A stretch of 6,609 bases of DNA from VRUE01 sp036376915 (GTDB taxonomy: Bacteria > Actinomycetota > Thermoleophilia > Solirubrobacterales > 70-9), in NCBI GenBank assembly GCA_036376915.1, contig DASUZK010000055.1, forward strand, positions 1 through 6,609, written 5' to 3'. Below, one piece after another: positions 1-5,174 of this stretch (positions are counted from its first letter, which is position 1; the number at the start of each line of letters is the position of its first letter). Below the pieces are notes generated by a model, which saw only the letters and a list, made by a program, of their open reading frames with translations, did not search any database and was not told the DNA's origin. The position numbers and the translations under genes were made by a program.

Positions 1-168
1 GCCGCCGAGCTCGCGCTCGGTCACGATCGCGGTGCCGTAGTCCCGCGTCACGGTCAGCTCAACGCCACCGACCTCCTCACCGGGGCCGACGCCGCAGCCG
101 GCGGTCGCGATCGCCACTGCAATGAAGAGCAGCGCGATCGCCGCCGCCGAGCCGCGGCGGTCGGTCAC
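1..168 (-). CDS. Partial lipoprotein, probable second DUF4430 protein of the B12-controlled operon
   Basis: Only the first 56 codons are in the window; the gene continues past the left edge. It starts with GTG at 168-166, which overlaps the TGA stop of the upstream DUF4430 gene in a GTGA arrangement, so translation is probably coupled and the two genes share a transcript. The translated N-terminus has a short charged start (MTDRR), a hydrophobic core (about residues 8-23) and a lipobox-like TAGC with Cys25, which predicts lipid anchoring at the outer face of the membrane. The mature part begins with a Gly/Glu-rich linker and then ELTVTRDYG (residues 37-45), which resembles the opening strand of DUF4430 domains, a family related to the transcobalamin C-terminal domain. 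The lipoprotein prediction is seen in the sequence. The DUF4430 call rests on a short match, and a role in B12 capture is inferred from the operon. Confidence 0.65.
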   Translation of the reverse strand, partial: MTDRRGSAAAIALLFIAVAIATAGCGVGPGEEVGGVELTVTRDYGTAIVTERELGG

Positions 169-926
169 TTACCCGAGCTGCCCGGGCACTTGCCGCCCAC
201 GCATACCGCCTCGCGGTTGGACGGGGTGTCCTTGCCGTGACGGGCAACCAGCTGCGCCGGAGCCGCGAGGGTCACCGTCGCGCGGCCCTGGGAATCGGTC
301 GGGCCAGAGGCACCGCTGACGGTCGCCCCGGACGCCGGCGTCCTCTTGCCTTTTTCGTCGTAGGCGAAGACGCGAACGCCGAACGGCACCCCGGCCTGCA
401 CCTGGTCCGGCGCGCTCAGCACCAGCTCGTCCGGGTACGGGTAGGAGCCGTAGGCCCAGAGCACGTCGTCCCCTTTGCCCACCTTGACGGCTTCGCCGCC
501 GACGGAGGGGCTCTTGTGGTTGACCTTGAGGTACCAGCTGTTCATGCCCTTGCCTTCGATCCCGCCGATGCCGCATAGGCCCAGGCCGAATTCGTCGATG
601 AAGCTGTCCGTGAGGGAGAGCGGCTTCAGCGCGGCGATGAACTTGGCGCCCTGGATCAGCATGCCGAGCGCCGTGGCGCCCTTGACGGCCACCGACTTGC
701 CGCTGCCCCCGGTACCGGGGCCGAAGCAGGTCGCCTTCGAGCTGGTCTTGACAGAGACCTCACCGCCCACGCCGAACGACTTTTCGGCGAGCACCTTGCC
801 GCCGCTGCCGACCACGCGCAGGTCCGCGACCGGACCCTTGGCGAGCGCCAAAGCGGCACTGGACATTACGAGTGCTAGAGCCAGCGCGCACGCGGCCGCC
901 AGCCGAATTGGAACGAGTCTTGGCAT
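165..926 (-). CDS. Secreted DUF4430 domain protein with C-terminal Ig-like domain, cobalamin-riboswitch controlled
   Basis: This 253-residue protein starts with a Sec signal peptide (hydrophobic residues 8-29, likely cut near ALALA/KG). Residues about 34-165 look like DUF4430: an opening strand ADLRVVGSGGKVLAEKSF, then the typical W-Y-x-x-x-N core (NSWYLKVNHKSPSVG, 129-143) followed by VGKGDDVLWAYG (149-160). Cys67 and Cys118 could form a disulfide inside it. Residues about 166-225 resemble a bacterial Ig-like/carboxypeptidase-regulatory domain (LSAPDQVQAGVPFGVRV, then TDSQGRATVTL). A second cysteine pair (242, 247) closes the protein, and no membrane anchor is seen. DUF4430 is structurally related to the cobalamin-binding domain of transcobalamin and intrinsic factor. 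With the riboswitch in the leader this suggests extracellular B12 binding or handover, but the ligand is inferred. ATG at 926-924 was chosen for its signal peptide and the GGGTGG site 6 nt upstream. Confidence 0.85.
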   Translation of the reverse strand: MPRLVPIRLAAACALALALVMSSAALALAKGPVADLRVVGSGGKVLAEKSFGVGGEVSVKTSSKATCFGPGTGGSGKSVAVKGATALGMLIQGAKFIAALKPLSLTDSFIDEFGLGLCGIGGIEGKGMNSWYLKVNHKSPSVGGEAVKVGKGDDVLWAYGSYPYPDELVLSAPDQVQAGVPFGVRVFAYDEKGKRTPASGATVSGASGPTDSQGRATVTLAAPAQLVARHGKDTPSNREAVCVGGKCPGSSGK

Positions 927-933
927 TTAAGCC

Positions 934-950
934 ACCCTTTCCTCGAGGGT
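934..950 (-). promoter_or_regulatory. Hairpin sequestering the ribosome binding site of the DUF4430 gene
   Basis: Between the riboswitch and the ATG, the minus strand reads ACCCT (950-946), loop CGAGGAA (945-939), AGGGT (938-934). The 3' arm and loop contain the only purine-rich Shine-Dalgarno candidates (GAGGAAAGGG), 8-14 nt before the start codon. Formation of the 5-bp stem would hide the ribosome binding site. This fits a translation-type expression platform for the adjacent cobalamin riboswitch. The base pairing is seen; the switching is inferred. Confidence 0.5.
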
Positions 951-954
951 TGTC

Positions 955-1131
955 ATGGCTGGCCGGGGACAGGTCTCCTGGCTTCCGGGGTTTGGGCCGC
1001 CGCACCTTCCCGGGGAATCGGTGTCCTCCCCAGTGGCTGACGCAGAGCGCCTGCGACGTCCTCGACCCGGTCACAGTGGCGGGACCGCGCCGGCTTCTCA
1101 CCGGACTTCCCTTGACCACCGACCGTATTTA
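955..1131 (-). ncRNA. Cobalamin (adenosylcobalamin-type) riboswitch
   Basis: Read on the minus strand, the core motifs of the cobalamin riboswitch family occur in order: GGGAA (1111-1107), GGTGAGAA (1102-1095), GTCCCGCCACTGTGA (1085-1071), a P5-like stem, AGCCACTG (1038-1031), GGGAAGG (1011-1005) and the B12 box AGCCAGGAGACC (983-972). Flanking GGTCGGT (1124-1118) and GCCAGCC (961-955) can pair with one mismatch as a closing P1 stem, which sets the approximate limits. It lies about 30 nt upstream of the DUF4430 start, so it should control that gene and the coupled lipoprotein. In this family, binding of the cobalamin cofactor normally lowers expression, giving B12 repression. A possible -10 element TAGACT lies at 1145-1140, without a convincing -35. 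The exact ends are uncertain; the identity is not. Confidence 0.93.
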
Positions 1132-1139
1132 CGCGAGCG

Positions 1140-1348
1140 AGTCTACCCGCTCTCCGGACGGGAGCCGATTTGGCCAACACACGCCTTGGATGCCGCGGAA
1201 ACTCGCATCGTGGGGCGTCTCGTTGTCCATTGCGTCACAAATGTTCAATAAGAGTTAATCTTTGCGGCGTGGCCTCTGACCCGCGGGCCGGTCGCGACGC
1301 CGGCCCGCGGGTCGCAAATCTCGATCGCTGAACGTTCGTCCACCATTC
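1140..1348. other. Gene-free stretch between divergent units
   Basis: No credible coding region was found here on either strand. It lies upstream of both the riboswitch transcript (minus) and the exported-protein gene (plus). The only clear structure is the inverted repeat at 1278-1313, listed separately. Around 1219-1260 it is locally AT-richer than the rest of the window (TTGAAC at 1247-1242 on the minus strand), but no well-spaced -10 box follows. Confidence 0.5.
1278..1313. repeat. Perfect inverted repeat, 14-bp arms, 8-nt loop
   Basis: The left arm 1278-1291 (GACCCGCGGGCCGG) is the exact reverse complement of the right arm 1300-1313, with TCGCGACG between them. A further pair, TTTGC (1261-1265) and GCAAA (1314-1318), flanks it asymmetrically. 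The stem is almost pure G+C and would be very stable in RNA or cruciform DNA. Neither strand has a T tract after it, and no gene ends nearby, so an ordinary intrinsic terminator is not supported. Its role is unknown. Confidence 0.85.
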
Positions 1349-1377
1349 TTGGCCCTCCCCCCACCCCGGCCTAGGCT
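1349..1377 (+). promoter_or_regulatory. Probable housekeeping promoter of the exported-protein gene
   Basis: A -35 TTGGCC (1349-1354) and a -10 TAGGCT (1372-1377) are separated by 17 nt. Transcription would start near 1384, leaving a leader of about 30 nt before the ATG at 1416. This also argues against the in-frame TTG at 1389, which would lie almost at the transcript end. Confidence 0.55.
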
Positions 1378-1415
1378 CGCCGCAGACATTGTTGTTCCTA
1401 GCAAGGGGGGAAGCG

Positions 1416-2111
1416 ATGAGAAGAGGGATGAGGTTGCCGTCGCCGGCGCTTGCGGTCGCGGCGCTGGCGCTGTTCGTCACGCTCGGCGGCACCGTCTACG
1501 CCGCCCAGAAGGCCAAGCTCAGCGGCCGTGCGATCAAGGTCAAGTCGCTGCCGGGCAACCGCCTGAAACCGGCCTCGGTGGCGGCGAACCGGCTGAAGCC
1601 CGGCGTGCTCTCCGCGCTCGGCCAGCACTCCGGCCCGATCACCGGCGCCGAAATCAACGAGCTCAGCCTCGGCCAGGTGCCCAACGCCGCCCACGCCGAA
1701 ACGGCGGACACCGCCCAGAGCGCCGTCGACGCCCAGACCGCCCTCAACGCCGTAAACGCGGTCACCGCCAGCAAAGTGAACGGCTACTCCGCCGGCTGCC
1801 TCCCCGGCACCCAAGCCTTCGCCGGAGCCTGCTGGCAAACCTCCCCCAGCGAAACAGCAATCAGCGCCCCCGCGGCAGCCGCCTCCTGCGCAACCCAAGG
1901 CGGCACCCTCCCCGACGCCCTGCAACTAGCCGCCTTCGCCCAAAAGCCCGGCATCAACCTCGACGCAAACGATGAGTGGAGCGAAGACATCACAAATATG
2001 ACCGGCCCAAACGAATACGCAGTGGTGACGGTCTCTGCGAGTGGCGTGGTCGGCTTCACTGTTTCGACCAGCACGCGCAAATTCCGCTGCGTGATCCCAC
2101 TGCTCACCTGA
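1416..2111 (+). CDS. Exported alanine-rich repeat protein of unknown function
   Basis: ATG at 1416 has a strong ribosome binding site (AAGGGGGGAAG, 1403-1413) and gives 231 residues. The N-terminus is basic, followed by a hydrophobic stretch ending in ALFVTLGGTVYAA (about residues 10-29), a signal peptide or N-terminal anchor typical of many Thermoleophilia surface proteins. Next come two related segments rich in NRLKP (about 48-63) and then an alanine-spaced helical run (AHAETADTAQSAVDAQTALN and beyond, about 92-120) that could form a rod or coiled coil. The C-terminal part, from about residue 125, holds four cysteines (GCLPG, GACWQ, ASCAT, FRCVI) and a GGTLPDALQLAAFAQ motif. It may be a compact disulfide-bonded domain, loosely like a lectin or sulfatase-modifying fold, but I cannot name it. 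From about 1790 onward codons ending in A become frequent, unlike the first half. The gene stands alone and faces the response regulator gene. Confidence 0.85.
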   Translation: MRRGMRLPSPALAVAALALFVTLGGTVYAAQKAKLSGRAIKVKSLPGNRLKPASVAANRLKPGVLSALGQHSGPITGAEINELSLGQVPNAAHAETADTAQSAVDAQTALNAVNAVTASKVNGYSAGCLPGTQAFAGACWQTSPSETAISAPAAAASCATQGGTLPDALQLAAFAQKPGINLDANDEWSEDITNMTGPNEYAVVTVSASGVVGFTVSTSTRKFRCVIPLLT

Positions 2112-2166
2112 GCGCTTCGCCGGAACGCCAGGGGCCTGCCCTACATACAGCCCCGCCGGAACACAC

Positions 2167-2874
2167 TCAGGTTTCGACGAGCCCCCGCTCCAACGCATAA
2201 CGAACCAACTCCGCGCGACTCGAAAGCCCCAGCTTCTGCTGTATATGCGCCCGATGGCTCTCCACGGTGCGAATGCTGATGAAGAGCTGCTCCGCAACCT
2301 CTGCGTTGGTATGCCCCAGCGCGATCAACCGGAGCACGTCGCGCTCGCGATCGCTCAGCTCGTCGGCCTGGCGGGCATCCGCACCGGCCGCCAACCGAGC
2401 CCCGAGGGTCGGCTGCAGGTAAGTGTCCCCGGCGGCGGCGCTGCGGACGGCTTGGACGAGCTCGGCATCCGCGGCCTCCTTCAACACGTAGCCGCGGACC
2501 CCGGCCTGCAGGGCACGGCGGGCGAAGGCGGGCTCGTTCTGCATCGTCAGCACGACGATCTCGGTGCCCGGCGAGGCCTCCTGGATGTCGGGAACCGCCT
2601 CGAGGCTGGACCGTCCCGGCATGTTGAGGTCGAGGATCAGGACCGTCGGCTTGTGGCCGCGAACGTAACGGACCGCCGTCTCGGCGTCGCCGGCCTCCGC
2701 CACCACCTCGAAGCCCGGCTCGGCGTCGAGCAGCATGCGCAGAGCGCTGCGCATAACCGTGTGGTCGTCGGCAAGGACGATCGTCGTTTCCGAGGTGTCC
2801 TTCGTCCCCGAAGCTGCTTCGTCGCGCACGGTGGCGACATTACCTGCGACGGCATCTCTCTCGGCTGAGTCCAT
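2167..2874 (-). CDS. NarL/FixJ-family response regulator
   Basis: This 235-residue cytoplasmic DNA-binding regulator is the likely phosphorylation target of the divergent kinase. The receiver domain spans about residues 31-148: acidic pair Asp36-Asp37 (LADDH), phospho-acceptor Asp82 (LILDLNMPG), Thr110 (VVLT) and Lys132 (VLKEA) are all in place. A short linker leads to a LuxR-type helix-turn-helix at about 172-230 (LSDRERDVLRLIALGHTN, then the recognition segment ISIRTVESHRAHIQQKLGL). Domain order and length match NarL/DevR-type regulators, apart from about 30 extra N-terminal residues before the first strand. ATG at 2874 follows a weak GGTGGGG site; an internal GTG (codon 17) is a possible alternative. 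It is transcribed away from the kinase from a promoter that overlaps a palindrome, so autoregulation is plausible. The target genes are not visible here. Confidence 0.93.
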   Translation of the reverse strand: MDSAERDAVAGNVATVRDEAASGTKDTSETTIVLADDHTVMRSALRMLLDAEPGFEVVAEAGDAETAVRYVRGHKPTVLILDLNMPGRSSLEAVPDIQEASPGTEIVVLTMQNEPAFARRALQAGVRGYVLKEAADAELVQAVRSAAAGDTYLQPTLGARLAAGADARQADELSDRERDVLRLIALGHTNAEVAEQLFISIRTVESHRAHIQQKLGLSSRAELVRYALERGLVET

Positions 2875-2916
2875 GGCCCCACCATCTAACCCCGCGCGAG
2901 ACCGCCGGGCATCGGT

Positions 2917-2946
2917 GTTTTACCGCGAACTTCAGCTTGAGTTCAA
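2917..2946 (-). promoter_or_regulatory. Probable promoter of the response regulator gene
   Basis: On the minus strand, -35 TTGAAC (2946-2941) and -10 TAAAAC (2922-2917) are spaced by 18 nt. Transcription would start near 2910, leaving a leader of about 35 nt. The -35 lies only 5 bp from the -35 of the opposing kinase promoter. Confidence 0.5.
2927..2944. promoter_or_regulatory. Imperfect 18-bp palindrome, candidate operator in the divergent promoter
   Basis: GAACTTCAG / CTTGAGTTC matches as an inverted repeat in 7 of 9 positions, with perfect outer GAACT/AGTTC arms. It covers part of the response regulator's -35 and most of its spacer and ends 8 bp from the kinase -35. Dimeric NarL-family regulators bind palindromes of this size, so self-regulation of the pair is a fair guess. 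It does not match the mycobacterial DevR box (GGGAC arms). Confidence 0.35.
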
Positions 2947-2951
2947 TTCGT

Positions 2952-2979
2952 TTGACCATACAGGCGCAGGCGATAGGAT
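2952..2979 (+). promoter_or_regulatory. Probable promoter of the histidine kinase gene
   Basis: -35 TTGACC (2952-2957) and -10 TAGGAT (2974-2979) are 16 nt apart, the same -35 and spacing as the glnK promoter further right. Transcription would begin near 2986, which supports the ATG at 3016 rather than the upstream TTG at 2983. Confidence 0.6.
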
Positions 2980-3015
2980 CATTTGGCCGAAAAGGCTCGA
3001 TTGGGAAGGGCTGAG

Positions 3016-4728
3016 ATGGCACAGGGTTACGACAGCAGCGCGCTCGACGAGCCGCGACTTCGCGAGCTGATCGAGGTGGGCCGCAGTCTCATGGCTGAGC
3101 TCGACCCCGAGGTCGTCTTCCGCCGTGTCCTCGAGGTTGCCTGCGAGCTGACCGGCGCCCGCTACGCGGCCCTCGGCGTGCTCGACGAGGACCGCCACGA
3201 GCTGGAGCGCTTCATCACCCACGGCGTCGACGAAGAGACGCGGCGCGCGATCGGCAACCTGCCACGCGGGCGCGGCGTCCTCGGCCTGCTGATCGAGCAG
3301 CCGCGGCCCCTGCGCCTCGGCGACGTCGGCCACCACGCACGCTCCTACGGCTTCCCCCCCGCCCACCCGCCGATGACCACTTTCCTCGGGGTTCCGGTGA
3401 TGATCCGCGGCCACGCCTGGGGAAACCTCTACCTGACCGAGAAGGAAGAGGGCGAGTTCGACGACGCCGACGAGCACTCGGCGATGATCCTCGCCGAGTG
3501 GACTGCGATAGCGGTCGAGAACGCGCGCCTGTACCACAGCGTGGAGAGCCAGCGCGACGAGATGGAGCGCGCCGTGCACCGACTGGAAGCGACGACCGAG
3601 ATCACCCGCGCGGTCGGCGGTGAGACCGACCTCGAGCGGATCCTCGAGATCGCCGTCAAGCGCGCCCGGGCGCTGGTCGATGCGCGCACGCTGCTGATCC
3701 TGCTGCGCGACGACGACGACCTCGCCCCGGCCTCGGTCGCCGGCGAGCACGCTGACGACTTCGCCCAGTCGCGCATCCCGATCGGCGGCTCGATCCCCGG
3801 CCAGGTGCTGGAAGCACGGGAGCCGCGACGCATCCAGGATCTCGATCCGAGCCTGATGGCGCGGCCGGGCAGCCCGGAGGCGGGCGTCACGGCGCTGCTC
3901 GTGCCGCTCGTCTTCCGCGGCCAGACCCTCGGCGTTCTGGTCGCGCTCGACCCGCTCGGTCGCGAAACCGGCTTCAGCGACGAAGACGAGCAGGTCCTGG
4001 TTTCCTTCGCCGCCAGCGCGGCGACCGCGGTCGCCACGGCACAGACGGTCGCCGAGGACCGCACCCGCGAAAGCATCGCCGCGACCGAGCGCGAGCGCGG
4101 TCGTTGGGCACGGGAGCTGCACGACGATTCCCTGCAGAGCCTCGCCGGCCTGCGCGTGCTGCTCTCCGCCGCCAGGCGCAGCGATTCCGAGGAGACCGAG
4201 CGGCTGCTCTCGCAGGGGATCGAACAGGTCGACGACGCGATCGCCGAGATGCGCCGCCTGATCGCCGACCTGCGCCCGACCACGCTCGACGAGCTGGGCC
4301 TCGGTGCCGCCCTGGAAGCGCTTGCCGAACGCCTCAGCGCCAGCAACGCGATCGAGGTCGAGATGAACCTCCACCTGGACTTCCCGGGAGGCGGCAGGGA
4401 GCGCCGCCTGGTTGGCGAGATCGAGGACACCGCTTACCGGCTGGTCCAGGAGGCGCTCAACAACGTGGCGCAGCACGGGGAGACCGACCGCGCCATGGTC
4501 GAGGTGACCGAGAGCGGCGAAATCCTGCAGGTGCGTGTCTCCGACCGGGGACGCGGCTTCGATCTCGACGCCAGGACCGACGGCTTCGGCCTGGTGGGCA
4601 TGCGCGAACGGGTCAAGCTGGCGGGCGGGGCCCTGAGCCTGGAGAGCGTGCCCGGCGAGGGCACCACGATCGCCGCCGACCTTCCCGCCCGACTTCGAGA
4701 TGAGGGCGAAGACAAAAAAGTGGCCTAA
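3016..4728 (+). CDS. Soluble GAF-GAF sensor histidine kinase, DosS/DevS-like
   Basis: ATG at 3016 has a good site GGGAAGGG 5 nt upstream and gives 570 residues; an in-frame TTG at 2983 lies before the expected transcript start. No membrane segment is seen, so it should act in the cytoplasm. Domains: GAF1 (about 17-171), a helical linker, GAF2 (about 195-345), HisKA_3 dimerisation domain (about 357-423) with phospho-acceptor His369 in RELHDDSLQSL, and HATPase (about 465-557) with N box ALNN (Asn483), DRGRGFD (510-516) and GFGLVGM (523-529). GAF1 contains SYGFPPAHPPM. By alignment from memory, its His117 corresponds to the haem ligand His149 of M. tuberculosis DosS, Tyr139 to DosS Tyr171, and Gly54 to DosS Glu87 (Gly in DosT). 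A haem-based gas or redox sensor is therefore plausible but unproven; GAF1 may bind something else. It presumably phosphorylates the divergent regulator. Its stop codon overlaps that of the convergent TPR gene. Confidence 0.93.
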   Translation: MAQGYDSSALDEPRLRELIEVGRSLMAELDPEVVFRRVLEVACELTGARYAALGVLDEDRHELERFITHGVDEETRRAIGNLPRGRGVLGLLIEQPRPLRLGDVGHHARSYGFPPAHPPMTTFLGVPVMIRGHAWGNLYLTEKEEGEFDDADEHSAMILAEWTAIAVENARLYHSVESQRDEMERAVHRLEATTEITRAVGGETDLERILEIAVKRARALVDARTLLILLRDDDDLAPASVAGEHADDFAQSRIPIGGSIPGQVLEAREPRRIQDLDPSLMARPGSPEAGVTALLVPLVFRGQTLGVLVALDPLGRETGFSDEDEQVLVSFAASAATAVATAQTVAEDRTRESIAATERERGRWARELHDDSLQSLAGLRVLLSAARRSDSEETERLLSQGIEQVDDAIAEMRRLIADLRPTTLDELGLGAALEALAERLSASNAIEVEMNLHLDFPGGGRERRLVGEIEDTAYRLVQEALNNVAQHGETDRAMVEVTESGEILQVRVSDRGRGFDLDARTDGFGLVGMRERVKLAGGALSLESVPGEGTTIAADLPARLRDEGEDKKVA

Positions 4729-5087
4729 AGCATCGCGCGGTAGAAGCTGTAATCGCGCCGGTCCGGCCGCAGGTTGGAGGCGAGCGCGAGGTGGTGGCGA
4801 GCGCGCTCGGTCTCGCCGGTCTTGGCCAGGGCGCGGCCGAGGCAGAAGTGCGCATAGTCGTTCACCTGGTGGCGCTCGACCACGGCCCTGAACTCGACCG
4901 CGGCGGCGGCGAAGCGGCCGGAGCGAAAGTAGGCGCGGCCCAGCGCCTCGCGCACCGAGGACTTCTCCGGCGCCCGCCGCGCCGCCTCCTCGAGCGGCGC
5001 CGCCGCCTCCTCGAAGTCCTCCTCCTCGAGCAGCTCGATCCCGCGCCTATACAGGGTGAAAGTGGTCTCGCCTGGCTCCGCGGGCAT
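4725..5087 (-). CDS. Small tetratricopeptide-repeat (TPR) protein
   Basis: The 120-residue protein has no signal peptide or membrane segment and is made almost entirely of helix-turn-helix repeats. About three TPR units can be traced: residues 10-43 (YRRGIELLEEEDFEEAAAPL), 44-77 (ALGRAYFRSGRFAAAAVEF) and 78-111 (HFCLGRALAKTGETERARHH). TPRs usually mediate protein contacts; no partner is evident. ATG at 5087 was chosen because the protein starts just before the first repeat. A TACACT -10 element (5099-5094) lies 6 nt upstream with no Shine-Dalgarno sequence, which suggests a leaderless transcript. Starting further upstream would run across the glnK promoter and into glnK. It diverges from glnK-amt, and its 3' end overlaps the kinase gene by 4 bp on the other strand. 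Confidence 0.85.
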   Translation of the reverse strand: MPAEPGETTFTLYRRGIELLEEEDFEEAAAPLEEAARRAPEKSSVREALGRAYFRSGRFAAAAVEFRAVVERHQVNDYAHFCLGRALAKTGETERARHHLALASNLRPDRRDYSFYRAML

Positions 5088-5093
5088 CGGTCC

Positions 5094-5099
5094 AGTGTA
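5094..5099 (-). promoter_or_regulatory. Candidate -10 element for leaderless TPR transcript
   Basis: TACACT on the minus strand ends 6 nt before the ATG at 5087-5085, so the expected transcription start falls on the A of the start codon. No ribosome binding site precedes the ATG. The -35 region is weak (GTCAAG or TCAAGC). Leaderless genes with this TAnnnT spacing are common in actinobacteria. Confidence 0.4.
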
Positions 5100-5118
5100 A
5101 GAGGCGCAACGAGCCGGC

Positions 5119-5146
5119 TTGACCCGCCGCCGAAAATGTCTATAGG
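5119..5146 (+). promoter_or_regulatory. Promoter of the glnK-amt operon
   Basis: -35 TTGACC (5119-5124) and -10 TATAGG (5141-5146) are separated by 16 nt, the best promoter match in the window. Transcription would start near 5153, with a leader of about 20 nt that holds the ribosome binding site GGAAGGGAGG (5161-5170). I saw no clear binding motif for a nitrogen regulator in the short region upstream. Confidence 0.65.
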
Positions 5147-5174
5147 CTCGCGCCCGCATGGGAAGGGAGGACGC

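Noticed and set aside
872..1258. Open frame on the plus strand across the riboswitch region
   Set aside because: It overlaps conserved riboswitch motifs read on the other strand, has no family resemblance, and its first part lies antisense to the signal peptide of the DUF4430 gene.
1349..1975. Plus-strand 208-codon frame overlapping the exported-protein gene
   Set aside because: Its Arg/Pro-rich translation is typical of a wrong frame in high-GC DNA. The overlapping frame has a signal peptide, a good ribosome binding site and conserved features.
2130..2154. Possible terminator between the exported-protein and response regulator genes (GGGGC 2131-2135 with GCCCC 2150-2154)
   Set aside because: Only a 5-bp stem with a 14-nt loop and no T tract on either strand; too weak to call.
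2118..2162. Direct repeat CGCCGGAAC (2119-2127 and 2154-2162) as a CRISPR or att-like element
   Set aside because: Two short copies with no further units, no integrase or cas gene nearby, and such GC-rich 9-mers arise easily by chance here.
2927..2944. DevR (dormancy regulon) binding box
   Set aside because: The palindrome has GAACT arms, not the GGGAC-type core of the mycobacterial DevR box, so it is only a generic operator candidate.
2983..3015. TTG start adding 11 residues to the kinase
   Set aside because: It lies next to the predicted transcription start and has no ribosome binding site; ATG at 3016 has GGGAAGGG at ideal spacing.
2932..4476. Long open frame of 514 codons on the minus strand opposite the histidine kinase
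   Set aside because: It mirrors the kinase gene's strong third-position G/C bias. Its translation is low-complexity without recognisable domains, whereas the plus-strand frame has full kinase motifs.
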